This document shows positions 1 to 12,612 of a stretch of 64,000 nucleotides of DNA, piece by piece (the first letter of the stretch is position 1; every line of letters starts with the position of its first letter). The stretch lies in contig NZ_CP107932.1 of NCBI RefSeq assembly GCF_036032445.1, positions 5,272,501 to 5,336,500 on the forward strand, in the 5' to 3' direction. The notes beneath the pieces are model-generated. The model worked only from the letters and a program-made list of their open reading frames with translations. It searched no databases and was not told where the DNA came from. The DNA comes from Nocardia sp. NBC_00416 (GTDB taxonomy: Bacteria > Actinomycetota > Actinomycetes > Mycobacteriales > Mycobacteriaceae). Position numbers and translations under genes: made by a program.

Positions 1-1049
1 GCGACGACAGGGCCAAACCGGCCGCGAGTCTGAACGCCAAGTACACCTTCGAGACGTTCGTCATCGGCGCGTCCAACCGATTCGCCCATGCGGCGGCCGT
101 GGCCATCGCCGAAGCTCCGGCCCGCGCCTACAACCCGCTGTTCGTCTGGGGCGCCTCCGGACTCGGCAAAACTCATCTCCTGCATGCCGCCGGCCACTAC
201 GCGCAGCGACTGTTCCCGGGAATGCGGGTCAAGTACGTCTCCACCGAGGAATTCACCAACGACTTCATCAACAGTCTGCGCGACGACCGGAAGGTGGCCT
301 TCAAACGCCGCTACCGGGAGACCGACATCCTGCTGGTCGACGATATCCAGTTCATCGAGGGCAAAGAAGGTATCCAGGAGGAGTTCTTCCATACCTTCAA
401 CACCCTGCACAACGCGAACAAACAGATCGTCGTGTCCTCTGATCGCCCCCCGAGGCAGCTGGCCACGCTGGAGGAGCGACTGCGCACACGATTCGAGTGG
501 GGTCTGATCACCGATGTACAGCCGCCGGAGCTGGAGACGCGGATCGCGATCCTGCGCAAGAAAGCGCGGATGGACCGGCTCGATGTACCGCACGATGTCC
601 TGGAGCTGATCGCCAGCCGGGTCGAGCGCAATATCCGCGAGCTCGAGGGCGCGCTGATCCGGGTCACCGCGTTCGCGTCGTTGAACGGGCAACCACTGGA
701 TCAGTCGCTGGCCGAGGTGGTGCTGCGTGATCTGATGCCCGAATCCCAGGATGTCGAGGTCACCGCGTCCACGATCATGGGTGTCACGGCCGAGTACTTC
801 AACACCTCGATGGAGGAGTTGACGGGCCCGGGTAAGGCGCGGCCACTCGCACAGGCCCGGCAGATCGCCATGTATCTCTGCCGTGAGCTCACCGACTTGT
901 CGCTGCCGAAGATCGGACAGGCGTTCGGGCGTGACCATACGACGGTCATGTACGCGGAAAAGAAAGTCCGCAAGGAGATGTCGGAGCGGCGCCGGGTGTA
1001 CGACCAGGTCCAGGAGCTAACCGCCCGGATCAAACAGCGCTCCCGGTAG
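1..1049 (+). CDS. dnaA: Chromosomal replication initiator DnaA (3' part)
   Basis: DnaA is the AAA+ ATPase that binds DnaA boxes and opens the origin. About 348 codons are visible; the reading frame is already open at the left edge, so the N-terminal domains I and II lie outside the window. The ATPase domain shows Walker [12 protein letters not shown] and Walker [10 protein letters not shown]. The C-terminal DNA-binding domain carries the DnaA signature around [17 protein letters not shown] and [10 protein letters not shown]. The stop is TAG at 1047-1049. It lies directly upstream of the DnaA-box region it should act on, although one unrelated gene comes in between. Identification is certain. 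Confidence 0.98.
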   Translation, partial: DDRAKPAASLNAKYTFETFVIGASNRFAHAAAVAIAEAPARAYNPLFVWGASGLGKTHLLHAAGHYAQRLFPGMRVKYVSTEEFTNDFINSLRDDRKVAFKRRYRETDILLVDDIQFIEGKEGIQEEFFHTFNTLHNANKQIVVSSDRPPRQLATLEERLRTRFEWGLITDVQPPELETRIAILRKKARMDRLDVPHDVLELIASRVERNIRELEGALIRVTAFASLNGQPLDQSLAEVVLRDLMPESQDVEVTASTIMGVTAEYFNTSMEELTGPGKARPLAQARQIAMYLCRELTDLSLPKIGQAFGRDHTTVMYAEKKVRKEMSERRRVYDQVQELTARIKQRSR

Positions 1050-1098
1050 GAGATCGGGCCGCCGCCGAATAGCGGGTCCGCCCGGAGGTGGAGCTGTC

Positions 1099-1680
1099 GT
1101 GTCGTGGGCCGCAATACCGGTGACGGCGGCCTGGTCGCATCTGGACGCGCGGTCGGGCTTCGAGGTCGTCTATCTGCACACCGTCGGCACCGGATACCGG
1201 ATCGAGGGCTGCACCACGGCCGTCGAGGACGGGCGGACCTGGATCGTGGAATACGAGATAACCCTGGACGCCGATTGGTTCACCCGGACAGCAAGGGCGA
1301 CCGGCCTGTCGGCGACGGGACGGCGCGCCGTACTGCTCGAGGCCGACGGCGCGGGGCATTGGCTGGTCGACGGCGCTGTCGCCCCTCATCTCGACGGCTG
1401 CCTCGACGTGGACCTGGAATCGTCGGCGCTGACCAACGCGCTACCCGTGCACCGTCTGGCACTGCCCGTCGGTGGTCGCGCCGCCGCGCCGGCCGCCTAC
1501 CTTCGCACTGACGACCTGTCGGTCATGCGACTGGAACAGGACTATCTGCGCACCTCGGATCAGGGCGCCTACCAGTGTTACGACTACACCGCGCCGGCCT
1601 ACGGGTTCGCCTGCCGCCTGACCTACGACGAGTCGGGTCTGGTCCTGAGCTATCCCGGAATCGCGGTTCGCGTCGCCTGA
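1099..1680 (+). CDS. Putative glycolipid-binding domain protein (PF06475-like)
   Basis: A 193-residue protein resembling the 'putative glycolipid-binding' family PF06475: a compact domain rich in Trp, Tyr and acidic residues, with motifs such as SGFEVVYL near the start and QDYLRTSDQGAYQCYDYTAP near the end. No signal peptide or membrane segment is seen, so it is probably cytoplasmic. GTG at 1099 is preceded by a good ribosome site (GGAGGT, 1085-1090). It begins 49 bases after dnaA and ends just before the oriC boxes, so it sits between dnaA and the origin and may be cotranscribed with dnaA. Its ligand is not known; the family name is all that can be claimed. Confidence 0.8.
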   Translation: MSWAAIPVTAAWSHLDARSGFEVVYLHTVGTGYRIEGCTTAVEDGRTWIVEYEITLDADWFTRTARATGLSATGRRAVLLEADGAGHWLVDGAVAPHLDGCLDVDLESSALTNALPVHRLALPVGGRAAAPAAYLRTDDLSVMRLEQDYLRTSDQGAYQCYDYTAPAYGFACRLTYDESGLVLSYPGIAVRVA

Positions 1681-1839
1681 GTCACCGAGTCGCGCACCGA
1701 TCCGGCCCGTTCACCGTCCGAGATCTTCCGGCCGGAGCGCCGGCCGCACCCGGGATACGGGAAAGCTCTTCCGGCGCAATCGGGTTGGGAAATCGGACGA
1801 ATCGCACCGCGCAGCCGTCTCTGGTGGCGGTCGGCGTGT

Positions 1840-2350
1840 CCAAACCATCCACAGGTGTGTCGCTAACAGGGTTATCACTCGCTGACCAGGCGCTTTGTAA
1901 TAATTCTGCCTGTGGAATCCCCAGGTTGTCCACTGGTTCATCCACAGGTTTCGAGCCCTGGTGGGGACAGGTTGTCCACAGGCTGTTTATCCACAGTTTC
2001 CACAGGCAAATTCGTCCACAGGAGCTGACCAGCGCAGGATCCGGTCAGAGGGCTGGGGACAACCTGGGGAATCCCTGTGGAATCCTCGAGGAATCCACAG
2101 GTTATCCACGGATCCATGCACAGTGTGCACAACTGGCCCAAATCTGGGGACCAACCTGTGGACGCGCTGTGGATGCAATGTGGACAACAAAACCTGTCCA
2201 CAGCCGAGGCAGATTCATCCTCGAGTTATCCCACGGCCATCCACAGGCGGACACGCGCTATGAACTGGGATAACAGGGGAAATCCACAGTATCCACAGGA
2301 CCTATTACTACTCCTGTTCTTCATCTAGAGAATTCCTCTTCAAAACAGGA
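1840..2350. other. oriC: Chromosomal origin of replication oriC
   Basis: The stretch between the dnaA side and dnaN is packed with DnaA boxes. Clear ones are TTGTCCACA at 1972-1980, TTATCCACA at 1987-1995, TTATCCACG at 2102-2110 and the reverse box TGTGGACAA at 2179-2187; about ten more differ by one or two bases (1926, 2226, 2266 and others). At the right end a base-skewed, AT-richer tract (about 2302-2347) follows the last box and is the likely unwinding element. Isolated extra boxes continue to about 2690. This layout between dnaA and dnaN is that of mycobacterial and nocardial origins. Confidence 0.93.
2302..2347. promoter_or_regulatory. Candidate DNA unwinding element with DnaA-trios
   Basis: Immediately after the DnaA box ending near 2298, the plus strand reads CTA TTA CTA (2302-2310). 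Its complement is 3'-GAT AAT GAT-5', three consecutive matches to the DnaA-trio rule 3'-(G/A)A(T/A)-5' described for bacterial origins. It is followed by the least GC-rich part of the region (CTTCATCTAGAGAATTCC, then CTTCAAAA). The position next to a box and the strand polarity fit the known arrangement; function is inferred. Confidence 0.6.
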
Positions 2351-2974
2351 AGTGTGGACAAGTCTCGAGCGGACCGGACGACCGAAACCGAACCAGGAAC
2401 GAGGCAAGGACGGAGTGGGCAGTGGTCGACCCCCGCTCCCGTCCCGTCCGGAATCTCTCCCTGTCGTCCCGTAGGTCTCGCACCGGTTCGCCGGCACCCG
2501 AGCCCCCGCATGCCCTCCCCGATCGCGGGGCGCTCACCGAAATGACCCGGGGGAGTCCGATGCCGCCTGTCCGCACCGGCCACCATGCCGATCCGGAAAC
2601 AGACCGGCATGAAGTTGTCCCCACCTCGGCCAGGGGATGGCTGTGGAAGCGTCCCGAGTCGGCGGCCTGTTCGTCCACAGCCGTCCACAGGTGATCGGCG
2701 CAGGCCGGGGCGGCGCACCCATATCGGAACGACCGGCCTGGCCTGCCGGACCCAGGAGGACGTATCCTCCACTCGGAGGGGCAGCCGACCCGGTGGCTCG
2801 ATACGGGGTACGGTCTGATGTCGGTCGCTCGTGCCAGACTCCTGGGGCGGTCGGTCCGGATCTCCGACCGCCGCATCGACCGCCGCGTGATGTGCCGGCG
2901 GAGTCGGCGCAGCGGGATACACGGGGGCAGGACAGCCGCCGATCCACACTGAACGGGAGAGGACACCTCGGGCG
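2351..2974. other. oriC-dnaN spacer, no gene seen
   Basis: About 620 bases without a credible gene. A reverse DnaA box lies at 2353-2361 and two GTCCACA-type boxes lie around 2670-2692. Long open frames on the minus strand are GC-bias shadows. The dnaN promoter must be here, but no -10/-35 pair stands out. Confidence 0.6.
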
Positions 2975-4150
2975 ATGGACCTTGCAGGCATGAAGTTTCG
3001 GGTCGCGCGTGAGGATTTCGCGGAGTCGGTCGCCTGGGTGGCACGCAGTCTGCCGTCGCGCCCGCCGGTCCCGGTACTCGGCGGAGTCCTGCTGGTCGCG
3101 GACGAGGACGGGTTGACCGTCTCCGGCTTCGACTACGAGGTTTCCGCGCAGATGAGAGTCGCCGCGGAGGTCGCGGGGCCCGGCCGGGTCCTGGTCTCGG
3201 GCAAACTGCTGGCGGATATCACCAAGGCGCTCTCCAACAAGCCCGTGGACGTCTCGGTCGACGGCACGCGGGTGCTGATCCAGTGCGGGAGCGCGAAGTT
3301 CTCGCTGCCGACCATGCCGGTCGAGGACTACCCCCAGTTGCCCGAGGTGCCGCAGTCCAGCGGCGAACTGGCGGTGGAGGTGTTCGGCGAGGCGGTCGGT
3401 CAGGTGGCGGTCGCGGCGGGGCGCGACGATACGCTGCCCATGCTCACCGGTATCCGGGTCGAGATCGAAGGACCGCAGGTGGTCCTTGCGGCGACCGACC
3501 GGTTCCGGCTCGCGGTGCGGCATATCCAGTGGCAGCCCGCGCGTACCGATATCGAGACCGCGGTACTCATCCCCGCCCGGACCCTGTCCGAGGCCGCCAA
3601 GACGCTCGGCGCGGCCGATCGGCCGGTGCAACTGTCCCTGGGCTCCGGCGCGGGCGCCGACGGCCTGCTGGGGATCGTGAACGGCGGACGGCGGACGACT
3701 ACCAGGCTGCTCGATGCCGAGTTCCCGAAATTCCGCCAGCTGCTCCCCAAGGAGCACACATCGATCGCCACACTGGAGGTCGCGTCGCTCGCCGAGGCGA
3801 TCAAACGCGTCGCGCTCGTCGCCGAGCGAGGCGCGCAGGTGCGGTTGGAGTTCTCCGGTGAAGGCCTGCTGCTGTCGGCGGGTGGCGATGACGCCGGACG
3901 GGCCGAAGAGTGGCTCACCGCCGATTTCCGGGGCGAGCCGCTGACGATCGCCTTCAACCCCGGATACCTGATCGATGGGCTTTCGGCGTTGCGCTCCGAC
4001 CGGGTCACCTTCGGCTTCACGACGCCCAGTCGCCCCGCGGTCCTGCTGCCCGCGCGTGAGGAGGAACCGGAGCCGCTCGACACCGGTGCCTATCCCGCGT
4101 TGGCGAGCGATTACATCTACCTGTTGATGCCGGTCCGGCTTCCGGGCTGA
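2975..4150 (+). CDS. dnaN: DNA polymerase III sliding clamp, beta subunit
   Basis: The ring-shaped processivity clamp that holds the polymerase on DNA. 391 residues, close to the 400 usual in mycobacteria. Family stretches include [10 protein letters not shown] and VSGFDYEV near the start, [15 protein letters not shown] and [10 protein letters not shown] in the middle, [15 protein letters not shown], and the closing [13 protein letters not shown] at 2975 has GGGAGAGGA 13 bases upstream; a second ATG at 2990 is a possible alternative. It is followed by a 184-base gap and then recF; the gnd gene often found here in related genera is missing. Confidence 0.98.
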   Translation: MDLAGMKFRVAREDFAESVAWVARSLPSRPPVPVLGGVLLVADEDGLTVSGFDYEVSAQMRVAAEVAGPGRVLVSGKLLADITKALSNKPVDVSVDGTRVLIQCGSAKFSLPTMPVEDYPQLPEVPQSSGELAVEVFGEAVGQVAVAAGRDDTLPMLTGIRVEIEGPQVVLAATDRFRLAVRHIQWQPARTDIETAVLIPARTLSEAAKTLGAADRPVQLSLGSGAGADGLLGIVNGGRRTTTRLLDAEFPKFRQLLPKEHTSIATLEVASLAEAIKRVALVAERGAQVRLEFSGEGLLLSAGGDDAGRAEEWLTADFRGEPLTIAFNPGYLIDGLSALRSDRVTFGFTTPSRPAVLLPAREEEPEPLDTGAYPALASDYIYLLMPVRLPG

Positions 4151-4279
4151 GTGGGCGTGGGTTCGGTAGCGACCACTCGGCGCGTAGCTGTTCGGGAGGC
4201 CGTGGTGTCCCGCATCGCGATCGCGGCGGGGCACGACAGCGATACCTCCGCAAACCACCGCTCCGACCTGCACTGTCCG

Positions 4280-4305
4280 GAGTTATCCACAGCTGTGGAT
4301 AACTC
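4280..4305. promoter_or_regulatory. Perfect palindrome of two head-to-head DnaA boxes
   Basis: A perfect 26-base palindrome centred between 4292 and 4293. Each arm holds a consensus DnaA box (TTATCCACA, 4283-4291, and its reverse, 4294-4302). It sits 30 bases before the recF start, so it could let DnaA control recF or serve as an extra DnaA-binding site near the origin. Confidence 0.8.
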
Positions 4306-4334
4306 GGTGCTCATCTCCCGGACGGTGTGAAAAG

Positions 4335-5561
4335 GTGCATATCCGGGCTCTGACCTTGCGTGACTTCCGATCCTGGGAACAGGCTGAGATCGAGTTATCC
4401 ACAGGCCCTACGGTTTTCCTGGGGGCGAACGGTAACGGCAAGACCAACCTGCTGGAAGCTCTGGGCTACCTGTCCAACCTCGGATCGCACCGGGTTTCCG
4501 CGGACGCTCCGCTGATCCGATCGGGTGCGGACCGGGCTCGGATCGGCGCGAATGTGGTGAATCTCGGTCGGGAGCTGCGCGTCGACATAGAACTCAACCG
4601 CGGTGTCGCCAATCGAGCGCAGATCAATCGTTCACCGGTGCGTCGTCCCCGGGAGATTCTCGGCATTCTGCACACCGTGTTGTTCGCGCCCGAGGATCTG
4701 GCTCTGGTCCGGGGCGACCCGGGAGAGCGCCGCCGCTTTCTCGACGAGTTGTGCACCGCGCGGCGCCCCGGTCTGGCCGGGGTCCGCGCGGATTACGACC
4801 GGGTGCTGCGGCAGCGGTCCGCCCTGTTGAAGACCGCCGGTCGGTCGGCGCGGGCAGATCTGAACACCCTCGATGTGTGGGACGGGCATCTCGCCGCGCA
4901 CGCGTCGGTGCTGCTCGCGGAACGCCTGAGTCTGGTGCACGAGCTGCACCCCCACCTGGTGCGCGCCTACGCGGCTCTCGCACCGGAGTCACGCCCGGCC
5001 GCGGTCGGCTACCGCAGTGGCGCGCTGCCTGCCGAACTACTCGATCCGGACCGGGTGCCGGAACCGGACGATCCCGCGATGCTGGAGGAGATACTGCTGC
5101 GGGAACTGGTGGCGGCGCGGTCCAAGGAACTCGAACGGGGTATCTGCCTGGTCGGTCCGCACCGTGACGATCTGGACCTGATGCTCGGCGCGACCCCGGC
5201 CAAAGGGTTCGCCAGCCACGGTGAATCCTGGTCGTTCGCCCTGGCCCTGCGGCTGGCGGCGTTCGAGCTGTTGCGCGCCGGCGGTACCGAACCTGTGCTG
5301 TTGCTCGACGATGTGTTCGCCGAGCTCGACCGGCGGCGGCGCACCGCACTGGCCGCGGTGGCGGCCGCCGCGGAGCAGGTACTGGTCACCGCCGCCGTGC
5401 CCGAGGACGTGCCGGCCGAGCTGGTCGGGAACACGGTCCGGGTAACGACCACGGGTGACCCCGAGCACCGGGTCTCCGGCCTGTTACCCGCGCCGCCGGA
5501 GTCTCTTCCGCCGCCCGCCGCGGACCTGCCGGAGACGGTCGCCGGTGATCTGCCGGGATGA
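4335..5561 (+). CDS. recF: DNA replication and repair protein RecF
   Basis: RecF is an SMC-like ATPase that helps load RecA on gapped DNA. 408 residues, slightly longer than the usual 370-390 because of a Pro-rich tail. Walker A is [14 protein letters not shown], and the Walker B/D-loop region is [16 protein letters not shown] near the C-terminus. The opening [14 protein letters not shown] matches the family, supporting the GTG start at 4335 although the ribosome site is weak. A consensus DnaA box (4394-4402) lies inside the first codons. Unlike in most relatives, the next gene does not overlap it but follows after 331 bases. Confidence 0.97.
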   Translation: MHIRALTLRDFRSWEQAEIELSTGPTVFLGANGNGKTNLLEALGYLSNLGSHRVSADAPLIRSGADRARIGANVVNLGRELRVDIELNRGVANRAQINRSPVRRPREILGILHTVLFAPEDLALVRGDPGERRRFLDELCTARRPGLAGVRADYDRVLRQRSALLKTAGRSARADLNTLDVWDGHLAAHASVLLAERLSLVHELHPHLVRAYAALAPESRPAAVGYRSGALPAELLDPDRVPEPDDPAMLEEILLRELVAARSKELERGICLVGPHRDDLDLMLGATPAKGFASHGESWSFALALRLAAFELLRAGGTEPVLLLDDVFAELDRRRRTALAAVAAAAEQVLVTAAVPEDVPAELVGNTVRVTTTGDPEHRVSGLLPAPPESLPPPAADLPETVAGDLPG

Positions 5562-5892
5562 CGGACACGCACCCGGTGCTGCCTTGCATGCGGGCCGGGG
5601 CGTTCGTAGAGTGAGCCGGTACACCGGGCCGTTATCCCCAATCGGCCTGCAGTATGCAAGTTATCCACAGCCTGTGGATAACTTGTTTCACCAGGTCGTC
5701 GCTCCGTAGCCCGGCCGGCGACCGGCCCCGGTCGGCGGCAACCGGCGCAGGTGCCGCAATAACTACCTTGACCTGGGTGTTTATCCAGCAAGGCAGTCGC
5801 TTGCCCGATTCGGGAACTTCGGTACCGAAGTTGGGTTCCCGGATGTGCACAGCCTGAGGAAAAACCGGTCAGCCTGGGGATAACTCGGATCG
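5562..5892. promoter_or_regulatory. recF/DUF721 spacer with DnaA-box cluster
   Basis: The spacer holds a near-perfect dyad at 5657-5685: 14-base arms, one central base, and a consensus TTATCCACA box in each orientation. Around it are TTATCCCCA at 5632-5640, TTATCCAGC at 5781-5789 and reverse TGGGGATAA at 5875-5883. No gene is seen. The cluster resembles a small DnaA-binding locus outside oriC. Confidence 0.7.
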
Positions 5893-6474
5893 GTGAGCGG
5901 AGCAGCGATGATCGACCAGCCCGGAACGCCCGGTGGCGCGACGCCCCCGCCCGAACCGGAGTTGCGCGGTGTCGATCTTGCCCGCCGTGCGCTGGAGGAG
6001 GCCCGGGCCGCCGCCCGCGCGAGTGGGAAATCAGTCGGTCAGGGCCGTTCGTCGCCGCGCCGCGGCCATCGTTCCGGTGCTCGCCGCCGCGGTGGCTGGT
6101 CCGGCCCCCGGCCCGACGACCGTGATCCACAGCCGCTGTCCAAGCTCGCCACCTCGATCGCGCGCAGCCGTGGCTGGTCCACCAAAGTCGCCGAGGGCAC
6201 GGTCTTCGGGCATTGGTCCGGTGTGGTCGGCGAGGATATCGCCGCCCACGCGAAACCGGTGAAGCTCGAGAACGGCGTGCTCAGCGTGGCCGCCGAGTCC
6301 ACCGCTTGGGCGACTCAGCTACGCCTGTTGCAGTCGCAGTTGCTCGCGAAGATCAGTGCCGCCGTGGGCCCGGGGGTGGTGCGCTCGCTGCGCATCTCCG
6401 GTCCGACGGCGCCGAGTTGGCGTAAGGGGCAACGGCATGTCCGTGGCCGGGGCCCGCGCGATACCTACGGATAG
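5893..6474 (+). CDS. DUF721 (DciA-like) family protein
   Basis: A homologue of the mycobacterial Rv0004 protein. The C-terminal half is the DUF721 domain, with [32 protein letters not shown] and a closing [20 protein letters not shown]721 proteins related to DciA load or stimulate the replicative helicase, so a replication role is likely but inferred. The N-terminal 90 residues are Arg/Gly/Pro-rich and probably disordered and nucleic-acid binding. GTG at 5893 is given; ATG at 5908 has a better-placed GGAG (5897) and may be the true start. It lies between recF and gyrB, as in Mycobacterium. Confidence 0.9.
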   Translation: MSGAAMIDQPGTPGGATPPPEPELRGVDLARRALEEARAAARASGKSVGQGRSSPRRGHRSGARRRGGWSGPRPDDRDPQPLSKLATSIARSRGWSTKVAEGTVFGHWSGVVGEDIAAHAKPVKLENGVLSVAAESTAWATQLRLLQSQLLAKISAAVGPGVVRSLRISGPTAPSWRKGQRHVRGRGPRDTYG

Positions 6475-8823
<2,349 letters not shown>

Positions 8824-8833
8824 CGACGCGTAC

Positions 8834-8859
8834 CGCCGCGGCTGATTCCGGCCGCGGCG
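8834..8859. other. Hairpin between gyrB and gyrA
   Basis: CGCCGCGG (8834-8841) pairs with CCGCGGCG (8852-8859) around a 10-base loop. There is no T-tract, so it is more likely an RNA processing or stability element than a full terminator. Confidence 0.35.
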
Positions 8860-8908
8860 TGTTCTCCGCGATCGCCGCACCCGACTTCCTCCCGGACAAG
8901 GAGATTCC

Positions 8909-11410
8909 ATGACCGACACCACCCTGCCGCCCAACGGTGCGGGCGACCGGATCGAACCGGTCGATATCCAGCAGGAAATGCAGAGCAGCTATATCGATTA
9001 CGCGATGAGCGTGATCGTCGGCCGTGCGCTGCCCGAGGTTCGCGACGGCCTCAAACCGGTGCACCGCCGGATCCTGTACGCGATGTACGACAACGGCTAC
9101 CGCCCCGATCGCAGCTATGTGAAGTCCGCGCGCCCGGTCGCCGACACGATGGGTAACTATCACCCGCACGGCGACTCCGCCATCTACGACACCCTGGTCC
9201 GGATGGCGCAGCCGTGGTCGATGCGGTACCCGCTGGTCGACGGCCAGGGCAACTTCGGCAGTCGCGGTAACGACGGTGCCGCCGCCATGCGGTACACGGA
9301 GTGTCGCCTGACTCCGCTGGCCATGGAGATGCTGCGCGAAATCGACCACGAAACGGTCGATTTCATCCCGAACTACGACGGCAAGACCATGGAACCGGTT
9401 GTGCTGCCGAGCCGGGTGCCGCACCTGCTGATGAACGGCAGCAACGGTATCGCGGTCGGTATGGCGACGAATATCCCGCCGCACAACCTCACCGAGTTGG
9501 CCGAGGCCATCTATTGGGCGCTGGAAAACTATGAGGCCGACGAGGAAGCCACCCTGGCCGCCTGTATGGAGCGGGTCAAGGGTCCGGACTTCCCGACCTC
9601 CGGTCTGATCGTCGGTAACCAAGGCATCCACGATGCCTACACCACCGGGCGTGGATCGATCAGGATGCGCGGCGTGGTCGAGATCGAGGAAGACCAGCGG
9701 GGTCGCACCACGATCGTCATCACCGAACTGCCGTACCAGGTCAATACGGACAACTTCGTCAACGCGATCGCCGAACAGGTCAAGGACGGCCGAATCGCGG
9801 GTGTCGCGGATATCCACGACGAGTCTTCTGACCGGGCAGGCCTGCGGATCGTCGTCACCGTCAAACGGGACGCGATCGCGAAGGTCGTGCTGAACAATCT
9901 CTACAAGCACACCCAGCTGCAGACCAGCTTCGGCGCGAATATGCTCTCGATCGTCGACGGCGTCCCGCGCACGCTGCGGCTGGACCAGATGATCCGGTTC
10001 TACGTCAAACACCAGTTGGACGTCATCATCCGGCGTACCCGGTACCTGCTGCGCAAGGCCGAGGAACGGGCCCATATCCTGCGCGGCCTGGTCAAAGCGC
10101 TGGATGCGCTGGACGAGGTCATCGCGCTGATCCGGCGCTCGGCGAATACCGATACCGCGCGTACCGGCCTGATGGAACTGCTGGACATCGACGAAACCCA
10201 GGCCACCGCGATCCTGGATATGCAGCTGCGCCGGCTCTCGGCGCTGGAGCGGCAGAAGATCGTCGATGAATTGACCAAGATCGAGGCCGAGATCGCCGAT
10301 CTCAAGGATATTCTCGCCAAGCCCGAACGTCAGCGCGCGATCGTGCACGACGAGCTCGCCGAGATCGTCGAAAAATACGGCGACGGCCGGCGCACTCAAA
10401 TCGTCTCCGCCGACGGAGATGTCGCCGACGAGGATCTGATCGCCCGCGAGGACGTGGTGGTCACCATCACCGAAACCGGGTACGCCAAACGCACCAAGAC
10501 CGATCTGTACCGCAGCCAGAAGCGGGGCGGTAAGGGCGTGCAGGGCGCGGGGCTGAAGCAGGACGATATCGTCAGGCACTTCTTCGTGACCTCGACCCAC
10601 GACTGGTTGTTGTTCTTCACCAACAAAGGCCGGGTCTACCGGGCCAAAGCATACGAACTGCCCGAGGCCAACCGCACTGCGCGTGGGCAGCACGTGGCGA
10701 ACCTGCTGGCGTTCCAGCCGGACGAGAAGATCGCCCAGGTGATCCGGATCAAGTCCTACGAGGACGCCTCCTATCTGGTGCTCGCCACGCAGAAGGGCCT
10801 GGTCAAGAAGTCGCGGCTGGTCGATTTCGACTCCAACCGCAGCGGCGGGATCGTCGCGGTGAATCTGCGCGACAACGACGAATTGGTCGGAGCCGTACTG
10901 TGTTCCGCCGAGGACGACCTCTTGCTGGTCTCGGCGCAGGGACAGTCGATCCGCTTCTCCGCCACCGACGAGGCGTTGCGCCCGATGGGCCGCGCCACCT
11001 CCGGCGTCCAGGGCATGCGGTTCAACGCCGAGGACGCCCTGCTGTCTCTGAACGTCGTCCGTTCCGGGACATATCTGCTGGTCGCGACCTCGGGCGGGTA
11101 CGCCAAGCGGACCGCCATCGAGGAGTACACGGCGCAGGGTCGCGGCGGAAAAGGCGTATTGACGATTCAGTACGACACCCGGCGTGGCACCCTGGTGGGG
11201 GCGCTCATCGTCGACGACGACGACGAGCTGTATGCGATCACCTCCAGCGGAGGGGTTATCCGCACTGCCGCCCGGCAGGTGCGCAAGGCCGGTAGGCAGA
11301 CCAAGGGCGTGCGATTGATGAACCTCGGCGAGGGCGATACCTTGCTTGCGATCGCACGTAACGCCGACGAGCCCGAGCAGATCGACGGCGGCGGTTCTCC
11401 CGAGCAGTAA
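8909..11410 (+). CDS. gyrA: DNA gyrase subunit A
   Basis: The DNA-cleaving subunit of gyrase. 833 residues. The catalytic Tyr lies in [11 protein letters not shown]. The C-terminal beta-pinwheel carries the GyrA box, seen as [10 protein letters not shown]. The quinolone-determining region reads [19 protein letters not shown]: Ser at the E. coli 83 position and Asp at 87, the susceptible-type pair, rather than the Ala of mycobacteria. The nearby loop reads [15 protein letters not shown]. The ATG has AAGGAG at about 8898. It ends in an acidic, Gly/Ser-rich tail. Confidence 0.98.
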   Translation: MTDTTLPPNGAGDRIEPVDIQQEMQSSYIDYAMSVIVGRALPEVRDGLKPVHRRILYAMYDNGYRPDRSYVKSARPVADTMGNYHPHGDSAIYDTLVRMAQPWSMRYPLVDGQGNFGSRGNDGAAAMRYTECRLTPLAMEMLREIDHETVDFIPNYDGKTMEPVVLPSRVPHLLMNGSNGIAVGMATNIPPHNLTELAEAIYWALENYEADEEATLAACMERVKGPDFPTSGLIVGNQGIHDAYTTGRGSIRMRGVVEIEEDQRGRTTIVITELPYQVNTDNFVNAIAEQVKDGRIAGVADIHDESSDRAGLRIVVTVKRDAIAKVVLNNLYKHTQLQTSFGANMLSIVDGVPRTLRLDQMIRFYVKHQLDVIIRRTRYLLRKAEERAHILRGLVKALDALDEVIALIRRSANTDTARTGLMELLDIDETQATAILDMQLRRLSALERQKIVDELTKIEAEIADLKDILAKPERQRAIVHDELAEIVEKYGDGRRTQIVSADGDVADEDLIAREDVVVTITETGYAKRTKTDLYRSQKRGGKGVQGAGLKQDDIVRHFFVTSTHDWLLFFTNKGRVYRAKAYELPEANRTARGQHVANLLAFQPDEKIAQVIRIKSYEDASYLVLATQKGLVKKSRLVDFDSNRSGGIVAVNLRDNDELVGAVLCSAEDDLLLVSAQGQSIRFSATDEALRPMGRATSGVQGMRFNAEDALLSLNVVRSGTYLLVATSGGYAKRTAIEEYTAQGRGGKGVLTIQYDTRRGTLVGALIVDDDDELYAITSSGGVIRTAARQVRKAGRQTKGVRLMNLGEGDTLLAIARNADEPEQIDGGGSPEQ

Positions 11411-11449
11411 TCCCATATCGGCGGCAAAGAACGGATCCGAGGATTCCCA

Positions 11450-12562
11450 TTGACCACTCCGAAACAGCCGAGCGACGAGCGGCAGCAGACGAACGGTGTG
11501 ACCGAGCGGGTCACCCCGTCCCCGATTTCGCCGCGCCCGACTCAGCGGCCGGGCGAGGCCGCGGACCACGAACAGAGCGGTGGCCAGCCGGGTGGTAATC
11601 CGCCCGGCGGTTCGCCCGCCGGTGGTCCGCAGCCCGAAAAGCAGGAGCAGCAAGGCGAATTCGCGTCCGAATCGCGCAACACCCCTGCGGACCGGAATTC
11701 CGGTCCGCAGGCCGGTGGCGGGCCGGGCGATCAGCAGGGCGGGAGCGGTAATCAGCAGGGCGGCAACGGCGGTGACGCGGGCCGCTATCAGGAGGGTTGG
11801 TCGCAGCTGCCGCAGCGGGAGCCGCAGTCGAACCTCTCACGGCCCGGCCATATGCCGGTGGGCGGTGCCCAGCAGCGCTCGGGCGGGCTGCAGGGCGGGG
11901 GGCTGCAGGGCGGCGGGCTCCAAGGTGGGGTCACCAATGCCCGCACCACCAGCGACCTGGCTGCCAAGGCGGCACGCAAGGAAGCGGCCATGTCCAAATC
12001 CGTTGGCCTGGACGGACCGACCCGCAGTATCGCCCGGCCGGAGCTGGTGAAAGATATGCCGGATCTGTCCGATATCCGGCATCCACTACCCCCCGAACCC
12101 CAGGCTCAGCACCCACAGCACAACCCGTACACGCCGCCGCCCCCCGCGGCCCCGTCCGCGCCGCCCGCTCCCCGTGGGCTGCCGCAGGCGGTGCTCGGCG
12201 GAGAACCGTTGCGCGCCACCGTTCAGTTGCGCCGCATCGATCCGTGGTCCACGCTGAAGATCACCCTGGTGATCAGCGTCGCCATGTTCTTCGTGTGGAT
12301 GATCGCCGTCGCGCTGCTGTACATGGTGCTGGCGGGTATGGGCGTCTGGGAACGGCTCAACAGCACCTTCACCGATATGGTCTCCCCGGACAGCGGATCG
12401 GTGGGTCTGATCGATGCGGGCACGGTCTTCGGTTACGCGGGGGTGATCGGCCTGATCAACGTCGTGCTGTTCACCGCGCTGGCCACGGTCGGCACGTTCA
12501 TCTACAACCAGTGCTGCGACATGGTCGGCGGAATCCAGGTCACCCTGGCCGACCCGGACTGA
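11450..12562 (+). CDS. DUF3566 transmembrane protein
   Basis: Homologue of mycobacterial Rv0007, found downstream of gyrA. 370 residues from a TTG start with GAGGA upstream. Residues 1 to about 255 are Gly, Gln and Pro-rich low complexity, probably disordered, including three LQGGG-type repeats. The C-terminal DUF3566 domain begins at about [14 protein letters not shown] and has two membrane segments (about 270-295 and 325-350), ending QVTLADPD. Function is unknown; the conserved site next to gyrA suggests cotranscription or an envelope role near division genes. Confidence 0.9.
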   Translation: MTTPKQPSDERQQTNGVTERVTPSPISPRPTQRPGEAADHEQSGGQPGGNPPGGSPAGGPQPEKQEQQGEFASESRNTPADRNSGPQAGGGPGDQQGGSGNQQGGNGGDAGRYQEGWSQLPQREPQSNLSRPGHMPVGGAQQRSGGLQGGGLQGGGLQGGVTNARTTSDLAAKAARKEAAMSKSVGLDGPTRSIARPELVKDMPDLSDIRHPLPPEPQAQHPQHNPYTPPPPAAPSAPPAPRGLPQAVLGGEPLRATVQLRRIDPWSTLKITLVISVAMFFVWMIAVALLYMVLAGMGVWERLNSTFTDMVSPDSGSVGLIDAGTVFGYAGVIGLINVVLFTALATVGTFIYNQCCDMVGGIQVTLADPD

Positions 12563-12576
12563 TCGTTCGCACTACG

Positions 12577-12612
12577 AAACGGCCGGCGCCCGGTTACGGG
12601 CGCCGGCCGTTT
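12577..12612 (+). terminator. Strong hairpin terminator after the gyrase operon
   Basis: A perfect 16-base stem (12577-12592 with 12597-12612) and a GTTA loop, starting AAAC and ending GTTT, 14 bases after the DUF3566 stop. Confidence 0.85.

Noticed and set aside
1938-2273. Short ORFs within oriC
   Set aside because: They read through tandem DnaA boxes; products are repeats of VHR/STG-type residues without meaning.
2534-4273. 579-codon minus-strand frame over dnaN
   Set aside because: It lies opposite dnaN; the product is Arg/Gly/Asp-rich with no domain. GC-rich third positions create such mirror frames.
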